Positions 27,566 through 35,427 of a stretch of 64,000 bases of DNA are shown here, piece after piece. Position 1 is the stretch's first letter, and each line of letters starts with the position of its first letter. The notes under the pieces were generated by a model. That model worked only from the letters and a program-made list of their open reading frames with translations. It ran no database searches and was not told the DNA's origin. The position numbers and the translations under genes were made by a program. The stretch comes from Flavobacteriaceae bacterium (GTDB lineage: Bacteria > Bacteroidota > Bacteroidia > Flavobacteriales > Flavobacteriaceae): the NCBI GenBank assembly GCA_013003555.1, contig JABDIV010000046.1:1-64000 (forward strand), given 5' to 3'.

Positions 27566-28057
27566 TTAATTTCCTATTTTATTACTGCGTTTTTCCATTA
27601 GTATATTATCCTGCCACTTCCCGTCGCGTATGCCTATCCGTTCGCGTCGTCCAACGACTTTAAATCCACAGGATCGGTGCATCTCTAAACTGGGCTTATT
27701 ATTCGGAAATATGGCCGCCTGGAGCGTCCAGAATCCCAAATCTTCACTTAATGCGACAAGCCGTTTTAACAATTGTTTGCCGATACCCTGACCTCGGGAA
27801 GTATTTTTGACATATACGCTCACCTCGCCGACGCCTTTATATACCTCCCGCTCAGAAACAAGTGAAAGTACCGCAAAAGCAAGTATCTCATTATCAATTT
27901 CGGCAAGCAGGCGACCGTTCGGAATATATTTTTTATTCCATTCGTCCCAATCGGGCACCTCGGTTTCAAAGGTAGCTATTTTAGTCTGTAAACCTTCATC
28001 ATAAATACGGGAAACAAAAGGGTAATCAGCCCTGACAAGGGGGCGAATAGTTAGCAT
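27566..28057 (-). CDS. arsN: ArsN-like GNAT N-acetyltransferase
   Basis: 163 residues from the ATG at 28057 (MLTIRPLVRADYPFVSRIY); a frame upstream to 28090 would run into the DUF6428 gene. Strong similarity to the PAT/ArsN1 branch: YDEGLQTKIATFET, acetyl-CoA loop NTSRGQGIGKQLL, and the final SCGFKVVGRRERIG followed by GKWQDNILMEKR. This branch acetylates the amino group of phosphinothricin and of the arsenical antibiotic arsinothricin. Position inside the ars operon supports an organoarsenical substrate. The substrate is inferred. Confidence 0.78.
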   Translation of the reverse strand: MLTIRPLVRADYPFVSRIYDEGLQTKIATFETEVPDWDEWNKKYIPNGRLLAEIDNEILAFAVLSLVSEREVYKGVGEVSVYVKNTSRGQGIGKQLLKRLVALSEDLGFWTLQAAIFPNNKPSLEMHRSCGFKVVGRRERIGIRDGKWQDNILMEKRSNKIGN

Positions 28058-28062
28058 GAGAA

Positions 28063-28557
28063 TCAACAACAATTGCCATCCGGTGAGCAACAGGGTTCCT
28101 CATCTGCATTATGCTCAACCATTTCTACCACGCCACATTCCGTTTTCGCCTTGCAATCAGTTTGTTCAATACCGAGTTTAAAGATTAAATCAGGGCCATT
28201 GATTTCATAATCGTTTACAAAAAGTTGGGCTGTATGGAAGGACGGATTACTATACTCGAATTTTACTTCTGCCTCTACATCATAGGCTGCCATTTTACCC
28301 ACTTTCTTTAAGATGCCAAGTGCTTTATAGACTGACATAAAATCGGTTTTATCGATTTCACTCGGACTCTCCCACAACTGAATGATCGTTTCATTCCAAT
28401 TATCGGTTTGGCTGCCACAATCGACAGAATTAATTTTAATATGTTTTACCTCGGTGATGTGATAGTTTGCACCAACGAATTTTCCCGGACGGTATTCGAA
28501 GAGCAAGTTTTTCTCCGGATGATTTTGCAGGAGATTGAATAGAGTTTGTGTTTTCAT
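28063..28557 (-). CDS. DUF6428 family protein of ars operons
   Basis: 164 residues, cytoplasmic, no signal peptide. The start FNLLQNHPEKNLLFEY and HITEVKHIKINSVDCGS are those of a family that I recall next to arsR and arsC in Bacteroidota members. The C-terminus is cysteine-rich: CKAKTECG and a final EEPCCSPDGNCC, a plausible As(III) or soft-metal site. 24 bases after arsR. Biochemical function is not known to me; arsenite binding or chaperoning is inference. Confidence 0.75.
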   Translation of the reverse strand: MKTQTLFNLLQNHPEKNLLFEYRPGKFVGANYHITEVKHIKINSVDCGSQTDNWNETIIQLWESPSEIDKTDFMSVYKALGILKKVGKMAAYDVEAEVKFEYSNPSFHTAQLFVNDYEINGPDLIFKLGIEQTDCKAKTECGVVEMVEHNADEEPCCSPDGNCC

Positions 28558-28581
28558 GACTGAAGAATTGATATTATTAAT

Positions 28582-28905
28582 TTAACAACAGGATTGTGTT
28601 GTAGTTTTAAAATAGGTGATGAGCTCGTTTTGAAATTCCTCGAATCGATCGGTATTAAGGCAATAGCAAAGCCGTTTTCCTTCAAAGGACCCGTTGAGCA
28701 AGCCGGCCTCATTTATCACTTTCAGATGTTGAGAAATCGTTGGTTGTGCTAACCCGATTTCATCAACCAGATCATTACAAATACACGCATTTTGACTGGC
28801 TATATGCTGCAGTATCGCAACGCGTGCCGGATGAGCAAAGACCTTTGCAATTGCGGCAATACGGTTTGTTTGATCGGAATAAATTTCAACTTTTGATGCT
28901 CCCAT
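28582..28905 (-). CDS. arsR: ArsR-type arsenic-responsive repressor
   Basis: 107 residues from the ATG at 28905 (MGASKVEIYS); the promoter at 28923-28953 excludes the longer frame to 28935. Winged helix-turn-helix: FAHPARVAIL, then ACICNDLVDEIGLAQPTISQHLKV, with NDL...AQPTISQH the recognition part. Cys in ACIC close to the DNA-binding helix and the terminal QSCC give candidate As(III) ligands. First gene of the operon. Should repress its own promoter and release on arsenite. Confidence 0.92.
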   Translation of the reverse strand: MGASKVEIYSDQTNRIAAIAKVFAHPARVAILQHIASQNACICNDLVDEIGLAQPTISQHLKVINEAGLLNGSFEGKRLCYCLNTDRFEEFQNELITYFKTTTQSCC

Positions 28906-28922
28906 AATAATGTTTAATAGAT

Positions 28923-28953
28923 CAAAGGTATGCAAAATATTGTATTATTGCAA
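28923..28953 (-). promoter_or_regulatory. Promoter of the ars operon
   Basis: Minus strand TTG at 28953-28951 and TACCTTTG at 28930-28923, 20 bases apart: a full Bacteroidota promoter. Transcription would begin at about 28916, 11 bases before the arsR ATG at 28905. Confidence 0.7.
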
Positions 28954-28957
28954 TATT
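28936..28957. promoter_or_regulatory. Candidate ArsR operator (AATATTG-N8-CAATATT)
   Basis: Perfect 7-base inverted arms AATATTG (28936-28942) and CAATATT (28951-28957) around an 8-base spacer. It covers the -33 TTG and the start of the spacer of the ars promoter, the right place for a repressor to block RNA polymerase. Confidence 0.65.
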
Positions 28958-29035
28958 ACGATTATAAATATATTTAAAAAGGCCAAAAGCATATTATGCT
29001 CCTGGCGCTTTTACAAATTGAGGTTGGCTAATAGC

Positions 29036-29515
29036 CTATATTGATTTAAACCATTCCTGGAATTGTTTGCCCAGAAGAACAGTTTCTTTTTTCTCGCCGC
29101 CAATCGCGCCAACAAGACTGATTACCCAAAGGACAAAGATCAAAATGTTGGCGATCCATCCTACTACAGGAATAAAATACATAATGATCGACATCAACAT
29201 AAGTCCTAACATTTGCCGGATATAAAAGGATGCGAATTCATTTTTTTCAGTACTGTTCATGATCACAGCGATCACCCAGCCTATAACCGTGAGATGTGCA
29301 ATTATAGCCACATTCTTCCCATCGCTAAAAACTTCTTTCGCGTCGCCAGCGAATTCCTTCGCTTTTTCTTTTGCTTCTTCTGCAAACTCACTTGCTTTTT
29401 CTTTTGCTTCCTGGGCCAATTCCTCGGCTTTGTCGGCTGCTTTTCGAGCACCTTCTTTGGCGTCGCCAAGCATATCATTAAGATCGTCTCTTAAATCCTT
29501 ATTCTCGTCTGACAT
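29036..29515 (-). CDS. DUF4870-like membrane protein with an amphipathic Ala/Glu/Lys N-terminus
   Basis: 159 residues. The first 65 are a repetitive amphipathic helix of AKEKA/AEEA units, similar to LEA or YtxH-type stress proteins. The rest has about three membrane helices (NVAIIAHLTVIGWVIAVIM, then MLGLMLMSIIMYFIPVVGW and ILIFVLWVISLVGAI) in the Tic20/DUF4870 arrangement. A fusion of a cytoplasmic helix rod to a small membrane domain. Single gene followed by 50 bases to a VOC gene upstream. Function unknown; stress-linked membrane protein is a guess. Confidence 0.7.
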   Translation of the reverse strand: MSDENKDLRDDLNDMLGDAKEGARKAADKAEELAQEAKEKASEFAEEAKEKAKEFAGDAKEVFSDGKNVAIIAHLTVIGWVIAVIMNSTEKNEFASFYIRQMLGLMLMSIIMYFIPVVGWIANILIFVLWVISLVGAIGGEKKETVLLGKQFQEWFKSI

Positions 29516-29565
29516 GATTCGATAATTTTGGTTCTGTTATTAAATTTACTAAAATTTGAAAGCCT

Positions 29566-29952
29566 TTACAAAAAAGACGAATCTACGGGTTCCCATAATT
29601 CGATCTTGTTCCCTTCGGGATCGAGGATCCAACCGAACTTGCCATATTCATATGATTCAATTTCCCCGACAACAGTAACTCCTTCGTCCTTTAAAACACC
29701 CAATAGTTCTTCCAGGTTTTCAACCCTGAAATTCATCATGAACTGCTTTTTACTCGGTTCGAAATATTTGGTGTTTTCATTAAAAGGTGACCACTGTGTT
29801 GAACAGTCATTCCCTTCTTTGTCTTTCCACCAAAACGTACATCCGTAATCATCAACTGGAAGGCCAAGATGTTTACCATACCAGTCCTTCAGTGTTTTCG
29901 GGTCTTTGGTGCGAAAGAAAAATCCGCCCAATCCGGTTACTCGTTTCTTCAT
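29566..29952 (-). CDS. VOC family (glyoxalase/bleomycin-resistance fold) protein
   Basis: 128 residues with two beta-alpha-beta-beta-beta modules: GFFFRTKDPKTLKDWYGKHL, then MMNFRVENLEELLGVL and FGWILDPEGNKIELWEP. The C-terminal Glu of IELWEP is the usual metal ligand. Members bind a metal and act as lyases, dioxygenases or sequester drugs; the substrate cannot be read. Same strand as the small genes around it. Confidence 0.85.
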   Translation of the reverse strand: MKKRVTGLGGFFFRTKDPKTLKDWYGKHLGLPVDDYGCTFWWKDKEGNDCSTQWSPFNENTKYFEPSKKQFMMNFRVENLEELLGVLKDEGVTVVGEIESYEYGKFGWILDPEGNKIELWEPVDSSFL

Positions 29953-30007
29953 GCTTTCAAAATATTAGTGTAGTTCTTAAATGAAATGTTACATGCTTTA
30001 AGCAACA

Positions 30008-30466
30008 TTACTTTTTCTTGATTTGCGATTCATAGGTTTCAATCCATTCGGCTGGCGTAACCCTGGCCGATAAGGTTCCTATAAGTTCATATGGAATATC
30101 GTCAATCTTTTTAAACCGAATGCAACTTTTTCCCATATCGAGTTTTCGCGAGCAATATTTCGGATATTCCGAAGTAAACCATTTTAGCAATTCCTCATCA
30201 GCGTATATTCCCATATGATAAACGGCAACAAAATTCTTTTGAGATGCGATACTCATAAATGGCAGGGGTAGTTTAGGATCACAATGGTATCCGTCGGGAT
30301 AAATCCGATGTGGAACCACATAACCAATCATCCCATACCCCATCGTTTCTTCAAAACCATCGGGTAAATTGCCTTTGATAACCTGTCTCAATTTTTGCAT
30401 GACCGCTTGTCGTTCTTCGGGGATCTGATTGATATATTCGTCTGGTGTATTAGCCTTGTATTGCAT
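30008..30466 (-). CDS. DUF1801 domain protein
   Basis: 152 residues, cytoplasmic. Family pattern: EYINQIPEERQAVMQKL at the start, ETMGYGMIGY in the middle, and KSCIRFKKIDDIP followed by the last helix. The fold is a small alpha/beta domain also known as YdhG/YobT-like. No established activity. 8 bases downstream of the DUF4199 gene, so probably cotranscribed. Confidence 0.8.
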   Translation of the reverse strand: MQYKANTPDEYINQIPEERQAVMQKLRQVIKGNLPDGFEETMGYGMIGYVVPHRIYPDGYHCDPKLPLPFMSIASQKNFVAVYHMGIYADEELLKWFTSEYPKYCSRKLDMGKSCIRFKKIDDIPYELIGTLSARVTPAEWIETYESQIKKK

Positions 30467-30474
30467 GATCTGAA

Positions 30475-30933
30475 TTATTTACGTTGTAGAATTAAAGCTG
30501 AAATAAGTGAAATAATGAAGCCGATTACGATAACGGTTGCAAACATGAAGACAGCCGCGAGGCCGCTTCCAATATCAAAAACTTCGTCGCCACGACCCGC
30601 CTCCTCCAATGCCCGGGCGTACTCCTCGAAGAATTCAGGATTAATGCTCGTTGTATAAATGTAATCGACAATGGCAATACCAAGTCCGGCAAATACCGAA
30701 ATGATCACGCCTATACCCAGCGCCTTCCCAAAGGAAACCATACCGTCATTCTCCTGATCTCTGAAGTGTCTGATCCCAAAATAAATAAAGAGCAAGGATA
30801 ATACAATGGATGCATAGCCGAGGGCGGCACGCATGCCATAATCCATATCCTGATCAACTATGAGGCTTAACAGGAAGAGAATGCCGCCTGCAATTAATGC
30901 CCAAATACCGTACTTTAAAATTGTGCTTTTCAT
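30475..30933 (-). CDS. DUF4199 family membrane protein
   Basis: 152 residues from the ATG at 30933 (MKSTILKYGIW); the longer frame to 30993 is hydrophilic and crosses an inverted repeat likely to be regulatory. Four membrane helices (about 7-25, 36-54, 72-95, 125-148) with a DUF4199-type loop containing FGKALGIGV between the second and third, and an extracytoplasmic segment EEYARALEEAGR. Function unknown. Adjacent to a membrane-tethered LuxR regulator on the same strand. Confidence 0.8.
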   Translation of the reverse strand: MKSTILKYGIWALIAGGILFLLSLIVDQDMDYGMRAALGYASIVLSLLFIYFGIRHFRDQENDGMVSFGKALGIGVIISVFAGLGIAIVDYIYTTSINPEFFEEYARALEEAGRGDEVFDIGSGLAAVFMFATVIVIGFIISLISALILQRK

Positions 30934-30996
30934 TGATTTGTTTTTAAAAATATATAATTCAAAAATAAATCCGTCACGGCATTCAAGGCTCATACT

Positions 30997-31020
30997 AAAG
31001 TACCAATTGCACAGTACTTT
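30997..31020. promoter_or_regulatory. Inverted repeat AAAGTAC-N10-GTACTTT, candidate operator
   Basis: Perfect 7-base arms at 30997-31003 and 31014-31020, between the LuxR-type gene and the DUF4199 gene (ATG 30933). The spacing of about one and a half helical turns suits a LuxR/NarL-type dimer. Could let the adjacent regulator control DUF4199 separately. No protein binding is known. Confidence 0.45.
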
Positions 31021-31038
31021 CGTCTAAAATTACATATT

Positions 31039-31449
31039 TTAAAGGATATTCTCGGCTTTTGCCATTTGAATGGCCTGGGTTCTTCTTTTAGCACCTAATT
31101 TCAAAAGGAGGTTAGAGACATGTGTCTTAATAGTGCTTTCGGTAAGAAATAAACGATCGGCGATCTCACGATTTGACAACCCTTCTGCAATCAGTATTAA
31201 AACTTCATATTCCCGGTCGCTTATGTCGAGCGCCTTGATCTTAGAATGATCAATATCTGTGATTTCGTTAGTTCTTTTGGCTAAGGTTCGCTTATTGATG
31301 TAAATCCCGATTAAAAAGAAAACGATAGCAATGGTTGAAATGATAAATTCTAAGGTGATATCACCGCTCATCATCCCGTACTTTCCCAGTTGAAAAAGGA
31401 CCAGGAGAGAGAGGATCAAGGCTGAAAAAATTAGTATTGTCCGTTTCAC
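31039..31449 (-). CDS. Membrane-anchored LuxR-family regulator
   Basis: 136 residues: two membrane helices (about 4-22 and 34-50) joined by a short outside loop, then a linker and a C-terminal LuxR/GerE DNA-binding domain (about 75-135; ISDREYEVLILIAEGLSNRE, ESTIKTHVSNLLLKLG). No receiver or ligand domain, so the sensed signal must act through the membrane part or a partner. This layout recurs in Flavobacteriia. One base after the dehydrogenase gene; upstream of DUF4199. Likely controls nearby membrane protein genes. Confidence 0.85.
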   Translation of the reverse strand: MKRTILIFSALILSLLVLFQLGKYGMMSGDITLEFIISTIAIVFFLIGIYINKRTLAKRTNEITDIDHSKIKALDISDREYEVLILIAEGLSNREIADRLFLTESTIKTHVSNLLLKLGAKRRTQAIQMAKAENIL

Positions 31450-31450
31450 A

Positions 31451-32395
31451 TTAATTACCGACGAATGCTGCTTTTATTTTATCCACTATTACCTGGGCCA
31501 GTTTCTGTTTGCTCTCAACCGTCCAACCCGCCACATGAGGCGTAAGAATTACATTCTCGGCCCGGATTAAATATTGAAAGGGTTCTGGAAAATCCGATTT
31601 GTTGTTTAGCGTTTCAAAGGAAGACTTTTCATATTCCAATACATCAAGTCCGGCCCCCCTCACCTTTCCAGATTTAAGTCCGTTAACCAAATCGGCAGTA
31701 ATAACATTTTTTCCCCTTGCCGTATTGATCAGCCAAAAGGATTTTGAACAATTAGCGATGAATTCGGCGTTTATCATTCCCAAGGTAAGGTCTGTTAAGG
31801 GAACATGTAAACTTATGATATCAGCCTGCTGCTGTAATTCCTGCAAAGTGACTTGCTCGGCATATTTATCGCCCATATCGGGCTTGATATCATTGCAGAT
31901 GATCCGGGCATCGAAGCCACTTAATTTCCTTGCAAATGCCTTTCCTGTGTGCCCGTAACCGATAAGTCCTATGGTTTTTCCTTGCAGTTCATGGCCCCGG
32001 TTCGCTTCCCGATACCATAGGCCATGTCGCACTTCGGAATCAGATCGTTTGATGTGATTCATGAGATTTAACAGCAACCCGACAGCATGTTCGCCAACGG
32101 CATTACAATTGCCTTCAGGGGCACCGAAAACTAAAATCCCATTTTCCTCAGCGGTCTTCAGGTCGATATTCTCTAAACCGGAACCCACACGGGCAATGAA
32201 CTTCAGGTTCCTGCCTGCCTGGATAAAAGATCGGTCAATTTTAAAGCGACTCCTAATAACAATCCCTTCGAATTGATCTAATTTCTTTTGAACATCCTCC
32301 TTCGAAGCTTGATAATCTTCGTAATTCTCATATCCCAGTTGGTTCAACTGCTCAATTAATAAAGGATGATTTGTATCGAGATGAAGAATTCTCAT
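31451..32395 (-). CDS. D-2-hydroxyacid dehydrogenase family (SerA-like)
   Basis: 314 residues. NAD-binding Rossmann motif TIGLIGYGHTGKAFARKL at about 142-160, the catalytic Arg in INTARGKN and His in TPHVAGWT; the Glu lies near LDVLEYE. The ACT regulatory domain of full-length phosphoglycerate dehydrogenases is absent. Could oxidise 3-phosphoglycerate for serine synthesis or reduce another 2-keto acid. 23 bases downstream of mgtE; immediately followed by the LuxR-type gene. Confidence 0.87.
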   Translation of the reverse strand: MRILHLDTNHPLLIEQLNQLGYENYEDYQASKEDVQKKLDQFEGIVIRSRFKIDRSFIQAGRNLKFIARVGSGLENIDLKTAEENGILVFGAPEGNCNAVGEHAVGLLLNLMNHIKRSDSEVRHGLWYREANRGHELQGKTIGLIGYGHTGKAFARKLSGFDARIICNDIKPDMGDKYAEQVTLQELQQQADIISLHVPLTDLTLGMINAEFIANCSKSFWLINTARGKNVITADLVNGLKSGKVRGAGLDVLEYEKSSFETLNNKSDFPEPFQYLIRAENVILTPHVAGWTVESKQKLAQVIVDKIKAAFVGN

Positions 32396-32418
32396 GACGA
32401 CTAATGTGATGCGGTTTA

Positions 32419-33798
32419 TTATATCTGAAGAACTAATTTGGCAATCCAGAAATAGATAAGAATACCAAATATATCATTGCTGGTCGTTATAAACGGACCG
32501 GTTGCAATCGCCGGATCAATACCTCTTTTATCAAGGAATAAGGGAACGAATGTCCCGATAATGCCCGCCACGATAATCACAACGATGAGTGAAATTGATA
32601 TCGCCAGAGCGGTATATACATTCTTTTCCCAGAACCAAACAAATAACAATAAAAACATAGCCAGAATCAGCCCGTTCAGAGCTGCCAGAAGCATTTCCTT
32701 AAACAACCGATTGTTGATACTGCCTTTTACATCGTCATTAGCCAGACCCTGAACGATTATCGCACTCGATTGCACACCAACATTACCGGCCATAGCAGCT
32801 ATTAGAGGTGTGAAAAAGAAAAGAACCGCATGATTCTGAAGCATGGCTTCGAAATCGCCCATGATAAGCGCCGCACCTATTCCCCCCATCAACCCGAGAA
32901 ACAGCCACGGCAATCTCGCCCGTGTGAGCTCAAGGATACCATCATCTGCTTCCACATCATGTGTGATACCGGCTGCCAACTGATAATCCTTTTCAGCCTC
33001 TTCCTTGATAACATCAACGATATCATCAATGGTAATACGTCCTTGTAAAATTTTATCGTCATCGATAACCGGAATAGCTTCAAGGTCATATTTCTGCATC
33101 AACCGGGCAACATCTTCTGCGTCTTCACTCACGTGAACCGAATCAACCCGTGGGATATATACATTCGAAATTTTTTCTCTATCCGGTGCGATTAACAGAT
33201 CTTTTAACGAAAGTCGTCCGATGAGTCTTCCTTCATTGTCAACAACATAAATAGAATGAACACGGGTTACGTTAGCGGCTTGGCTTCGCATTTCCCTCAC
33301 ACATTCTGTCACGGTCCAGTTTTCATTGACCTTGACTAATTCTTTCGCCATTAAACCCCCTGCTGAATTTTCGTCATACGTCAATAATTCCTGAATATCA
33401 GCTTTCAGATCCTCGTCCTTAATTTTATCGATTACCTTTTTCTGACGATCTTCAGGCAGTTCAGAAATTATATCAACGGCATCATCCGTATCGAGTTCGG
33501 TAACTTCCTTGGCGATCTCCCTGGCTGATAAATTCTCAAGAATTTTTTCACGGATGTCTTCATCGAGTTCCGATAAAATATCGGATGTTTTATCACTATC
33601 CAGTAATTTTATGACATAAACGGCCATCTCGAAATTGATCTCTTCAAGAATCTCAGCCACATCGGCGTAGTGGTATGTACTTAGCAATTCAAGAACCTCC
33701 GATTTGTTATCTTCTTCAATAAGGATCCTGACCTGCTCTACCAGCTCATCGCTAATTTTAAAGGTGATATGTTCTTTGTTTTCCTCTTCCAAGATCAA
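32419..33798 (-). CDS. mgtE: Magnesium transporter MgtE
   Basis: 459 residues. Cytoplasmic MgtE_N superhelix (about 30-135; repeated [28 protein letters not shown]), a pair of CBS domains (about 140-260; [38 protein letters not shown]), a connecting helix, then five membrane helices (about 290-455) with the pore region [14 protein letters not shown]. The N and CBS domains sense intracellular Mg and gate the channel. Its start overlaps the ksgA stop by 4 bases. Confidence 0.96.
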   Translation of the reverse strand: MILEEENKEHITFKISDELVEQVRILIEEDNKSEVLELLSTYHYADVAEILEEINFEMAVYVIKLLDSDKTSDILSELDEDIREKILENLSAREIAKEVTELDTDDAVDIISELPEDRQKKVIDKIKDEDLKADIQELLTYDENSAGGLMAKELVKVNENWTVTECVREMRSQAANVTRVHSIYVVDNEGRLIGRLSLKDLLIAPDREKISNVYIPRVDSVHVSEDAEDVARLMQKYDLEAIPVIDDDKILQGRITIDDIVDVIKEEAEKDYQLAAGITHDVEADDGILELTRARLPWLFLGLMGGIGAALIMGDFEAMLQNHAVLFFFTPLIAAMAGNVGVQSSAIIVQGLANDDVKGSINNRLFKEMLLAALNGLILAMFLLLFVWFWEKNVYTALAISISLIVVIIVAGIIGTFVPLFLDKRGIDPAIATGPFITTSNDIFGILIYFWIAKLVLQI

Positions 33799-34577
33799 TC
33801 TTGTTTTATATCGGTTTGAATCAGGTTGGTAAGTCTCTTAAATTCAGCCACGCTTAATTGTTCCGGGCGCTGGCCAAAGATAGCATTTGCTTTTAAATTA
33901 TCTGATAATTGCAGGACTTTTAAACTATTCCTGAGGGTTTTTCTTCGCTGATTGAAGGCTGTTTTAACCACCTTGAAAAAAAGGGCTTCAGCACAGTCAA
34001 ACGCCTTTTCATTTTTCCGAATTAACCGAATAACACCCGACTCTACCTTTGGCGGTGGATTGAATACATGAGGTGGCACACTAAAAAGATATTCCGCTTC
34101 ATAAAAAGCCTGGACCAGGACCGAGATAATACCATAGACTTTTGAGCCTTCCTTTTCGCAGATACGTGCGGCAACTTCTTTTTGAAACATACCACAAAAT
34201 TCAGGAATCATCGCCCTGTTTTCTAATACTTTGAAAACGATCTGTGATGAAATATTATAGGGGTAGTTCCCGATTATTGCCAATTGAATTGCCTTAAAAT
34301 AGCCTGCCAAATCGAACTTGAGAAAATCATGCTCGATTATCCTGCCCTTCAATTTAGGATAATGATCCAGAAGATAATCAACCGACTCGCGATCGATTTC
34401 AACAACATATGTTTCAGCCGGTTTTTTTAAGAGATATTTTGTAAGTACTCCCATTCCAGGGCCGATTTCCAAAATCGTGTCATAGCCTTTTAGCGTTAAT
34501 GCATCCGAAATTTTTTGTGCAATGGCCTCATCTTTTAAAAAATGCTGACCCAGGTATTTTTTTGCTCGAACTCTCAT
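33795..34577 (-). CDS. rsmA: 16S rRNA adenine(1518/1519) dimethyltransferase
   Basis: Dimethylates two adenines in the 3' hairpin of 16S rRNA during 30S assembly. 260 residues. SAM motif [15 protein letters not shown] near 38-52, and the adenine-pocket motif [12 protein letters not shown] (motif IV). N-terminal [12 protein letters not shown] is the family opening. One base after the DUF4286 gene and coupled to mgtE by a 4-base overlap. Confidence 0.97.
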   Translation of the reverse strand: MRVRAKKYLGQHFLKDEAIAQKISDALTLKGYDTILEIGPGMGVLTKYLLKKPAETYVVEIDRESVDYLLDHYPKLKGRIIEHDFLKFDLAGYFKAIQLAIIGNYPYNISSQIVFKVLENRAMIPEFCGMFQKEVAARICEKEGSKVYGIISVLVQAFYEAEYLFSVPPHVFNPPPKVESGVIRLIRKNEKAFDCAEALFFKVVKTAFNQRRKTLRNSLKVLQLSDNLKANAIFGQRPEQLSVAEFKRLTNLIQTDIKQD

Positions 34578-34578
34578 C

Positions 34579-34902
34579 CTAATTAAAATTGACCTTGTAT
34601 TCGTCTATAATCTCTAACTCGGTTCTAAAGGCGAGCATTTTATCGGCAAAGCGCCGCATTCCGTCTTGCCTTAACTGATCTGCATACTTCTCATAATATT
34701 CATCAAGGTGTTTCCTTGACCTGGCTTTATATTGTACAGAATAAATTGTCCCTCCCATTTCTTCATCAACAAGAACGCGTGTGAGCTTGGCTTCGACAAA
34801 ACGTCCTGTTGAAAGCACTTGTGGGATGTGTTCTTTTATCCACTCAAGCCAGGCCTCATGGATACTGTCATCGACCTGAATTGTTACGTTATAAATGATC
34901 AT
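34579..34902 (-). CDS. DUF4286 family protein
   Basis: 107 residues, small alpha/beta (ferredoxin-like) protein. Opening [19 protein letters not shown] and [17 protein letters not shown] are the family marks. Found next to rsmA in many Bacteroidota genomes. No catalytic motif and no known activity. Overlaps the upstream acetyltransferase gene by 4 bases. Confidence 0.82.
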   Translation of the reverse strand: MIIYNVTIQVDDSIHEAWLEWIKEHIPQVLSTGRFVEAKLTRVLVDEEMGGTIYSVQYKARSRKHLDEYYEKYADQLRQDGMRRFADKMLAFRTELEIIDEYKVNFN

Positions 34903-35411
34903 AATTGTTTTTTAAATAACATCAACTTCTCCTCATCATCGTAAGGTCGGATTATTTTTGCGAAATCGAAACCTAACTTCTTGATTAAATGTATGGATTT
35001 TGCATTAGCCGGATCGATCATGGCGCTAATTCTTTTTAAGCCAAAGTCGTGAGCCGCTATTTTTAAGATGGCCGCCGATGATTCGAATCCATAGCCCTGA
35101 CCTTCATATTCCGGTAAAAAAGCAAATCCCATATCAATGTCATCCAGAAAATCCCGTCTTACAAGTCCGGCAATACCAATAGGTTTTAATCCTTCAGTTG
35201 TTAATAGCGCCTTATAAAATCCAAAGCCATCACATTTATAACTCTTTAAGATCGTATTATTTAAATGGGTTCTGGCTTTATCCAAATCTGAAACTCCTCT
35301 ATCACCTATATATTTGATCCAACTCGGAGAATTCATCAGTTCATAGAAAAATGGGGCATCGTCGAGACTTACCTTCCATAATTCAAGTCGTTCAGTAATG
35401 GCGATTTTCAT
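34899..35411 (-). CDS. GNAT N-acetyltransferase (RimJ/RimL-like)
   Basis: 170 residues. The pattern ERLELWKVSLDDAPFFYEL, FLPEYEGQGYGFESSAA and SIHLIKKLGFDF is that of the RimJ/RimL branch, acting on ribosomal proteins, small molecules or antibiotics; this member's substrate is unknown. First gene of a unit with DUF4286, rsmA, mgtE and the dehydrogenase (overlaps or gaps below 25 bases). Confidence 0.85.
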   Translation of the reverse strand: MKIAITERLELWKVSLDDAPFFYELMNSPSWIKYIGDRGVSDLDKARTHLNNTILKSYKCDGFGFYKALLTTEGLKPIGIAGLVRRDFLDDIDMGFAFLPEYEGQGYGFESSAAILKIAAHDFGLKRISAMIDPANAKSIHLIKKLGFDFAKIIRPYDDEEKLMLFKKQL

Positions 35412-35427
35412 ATAACAGAATAATGGT

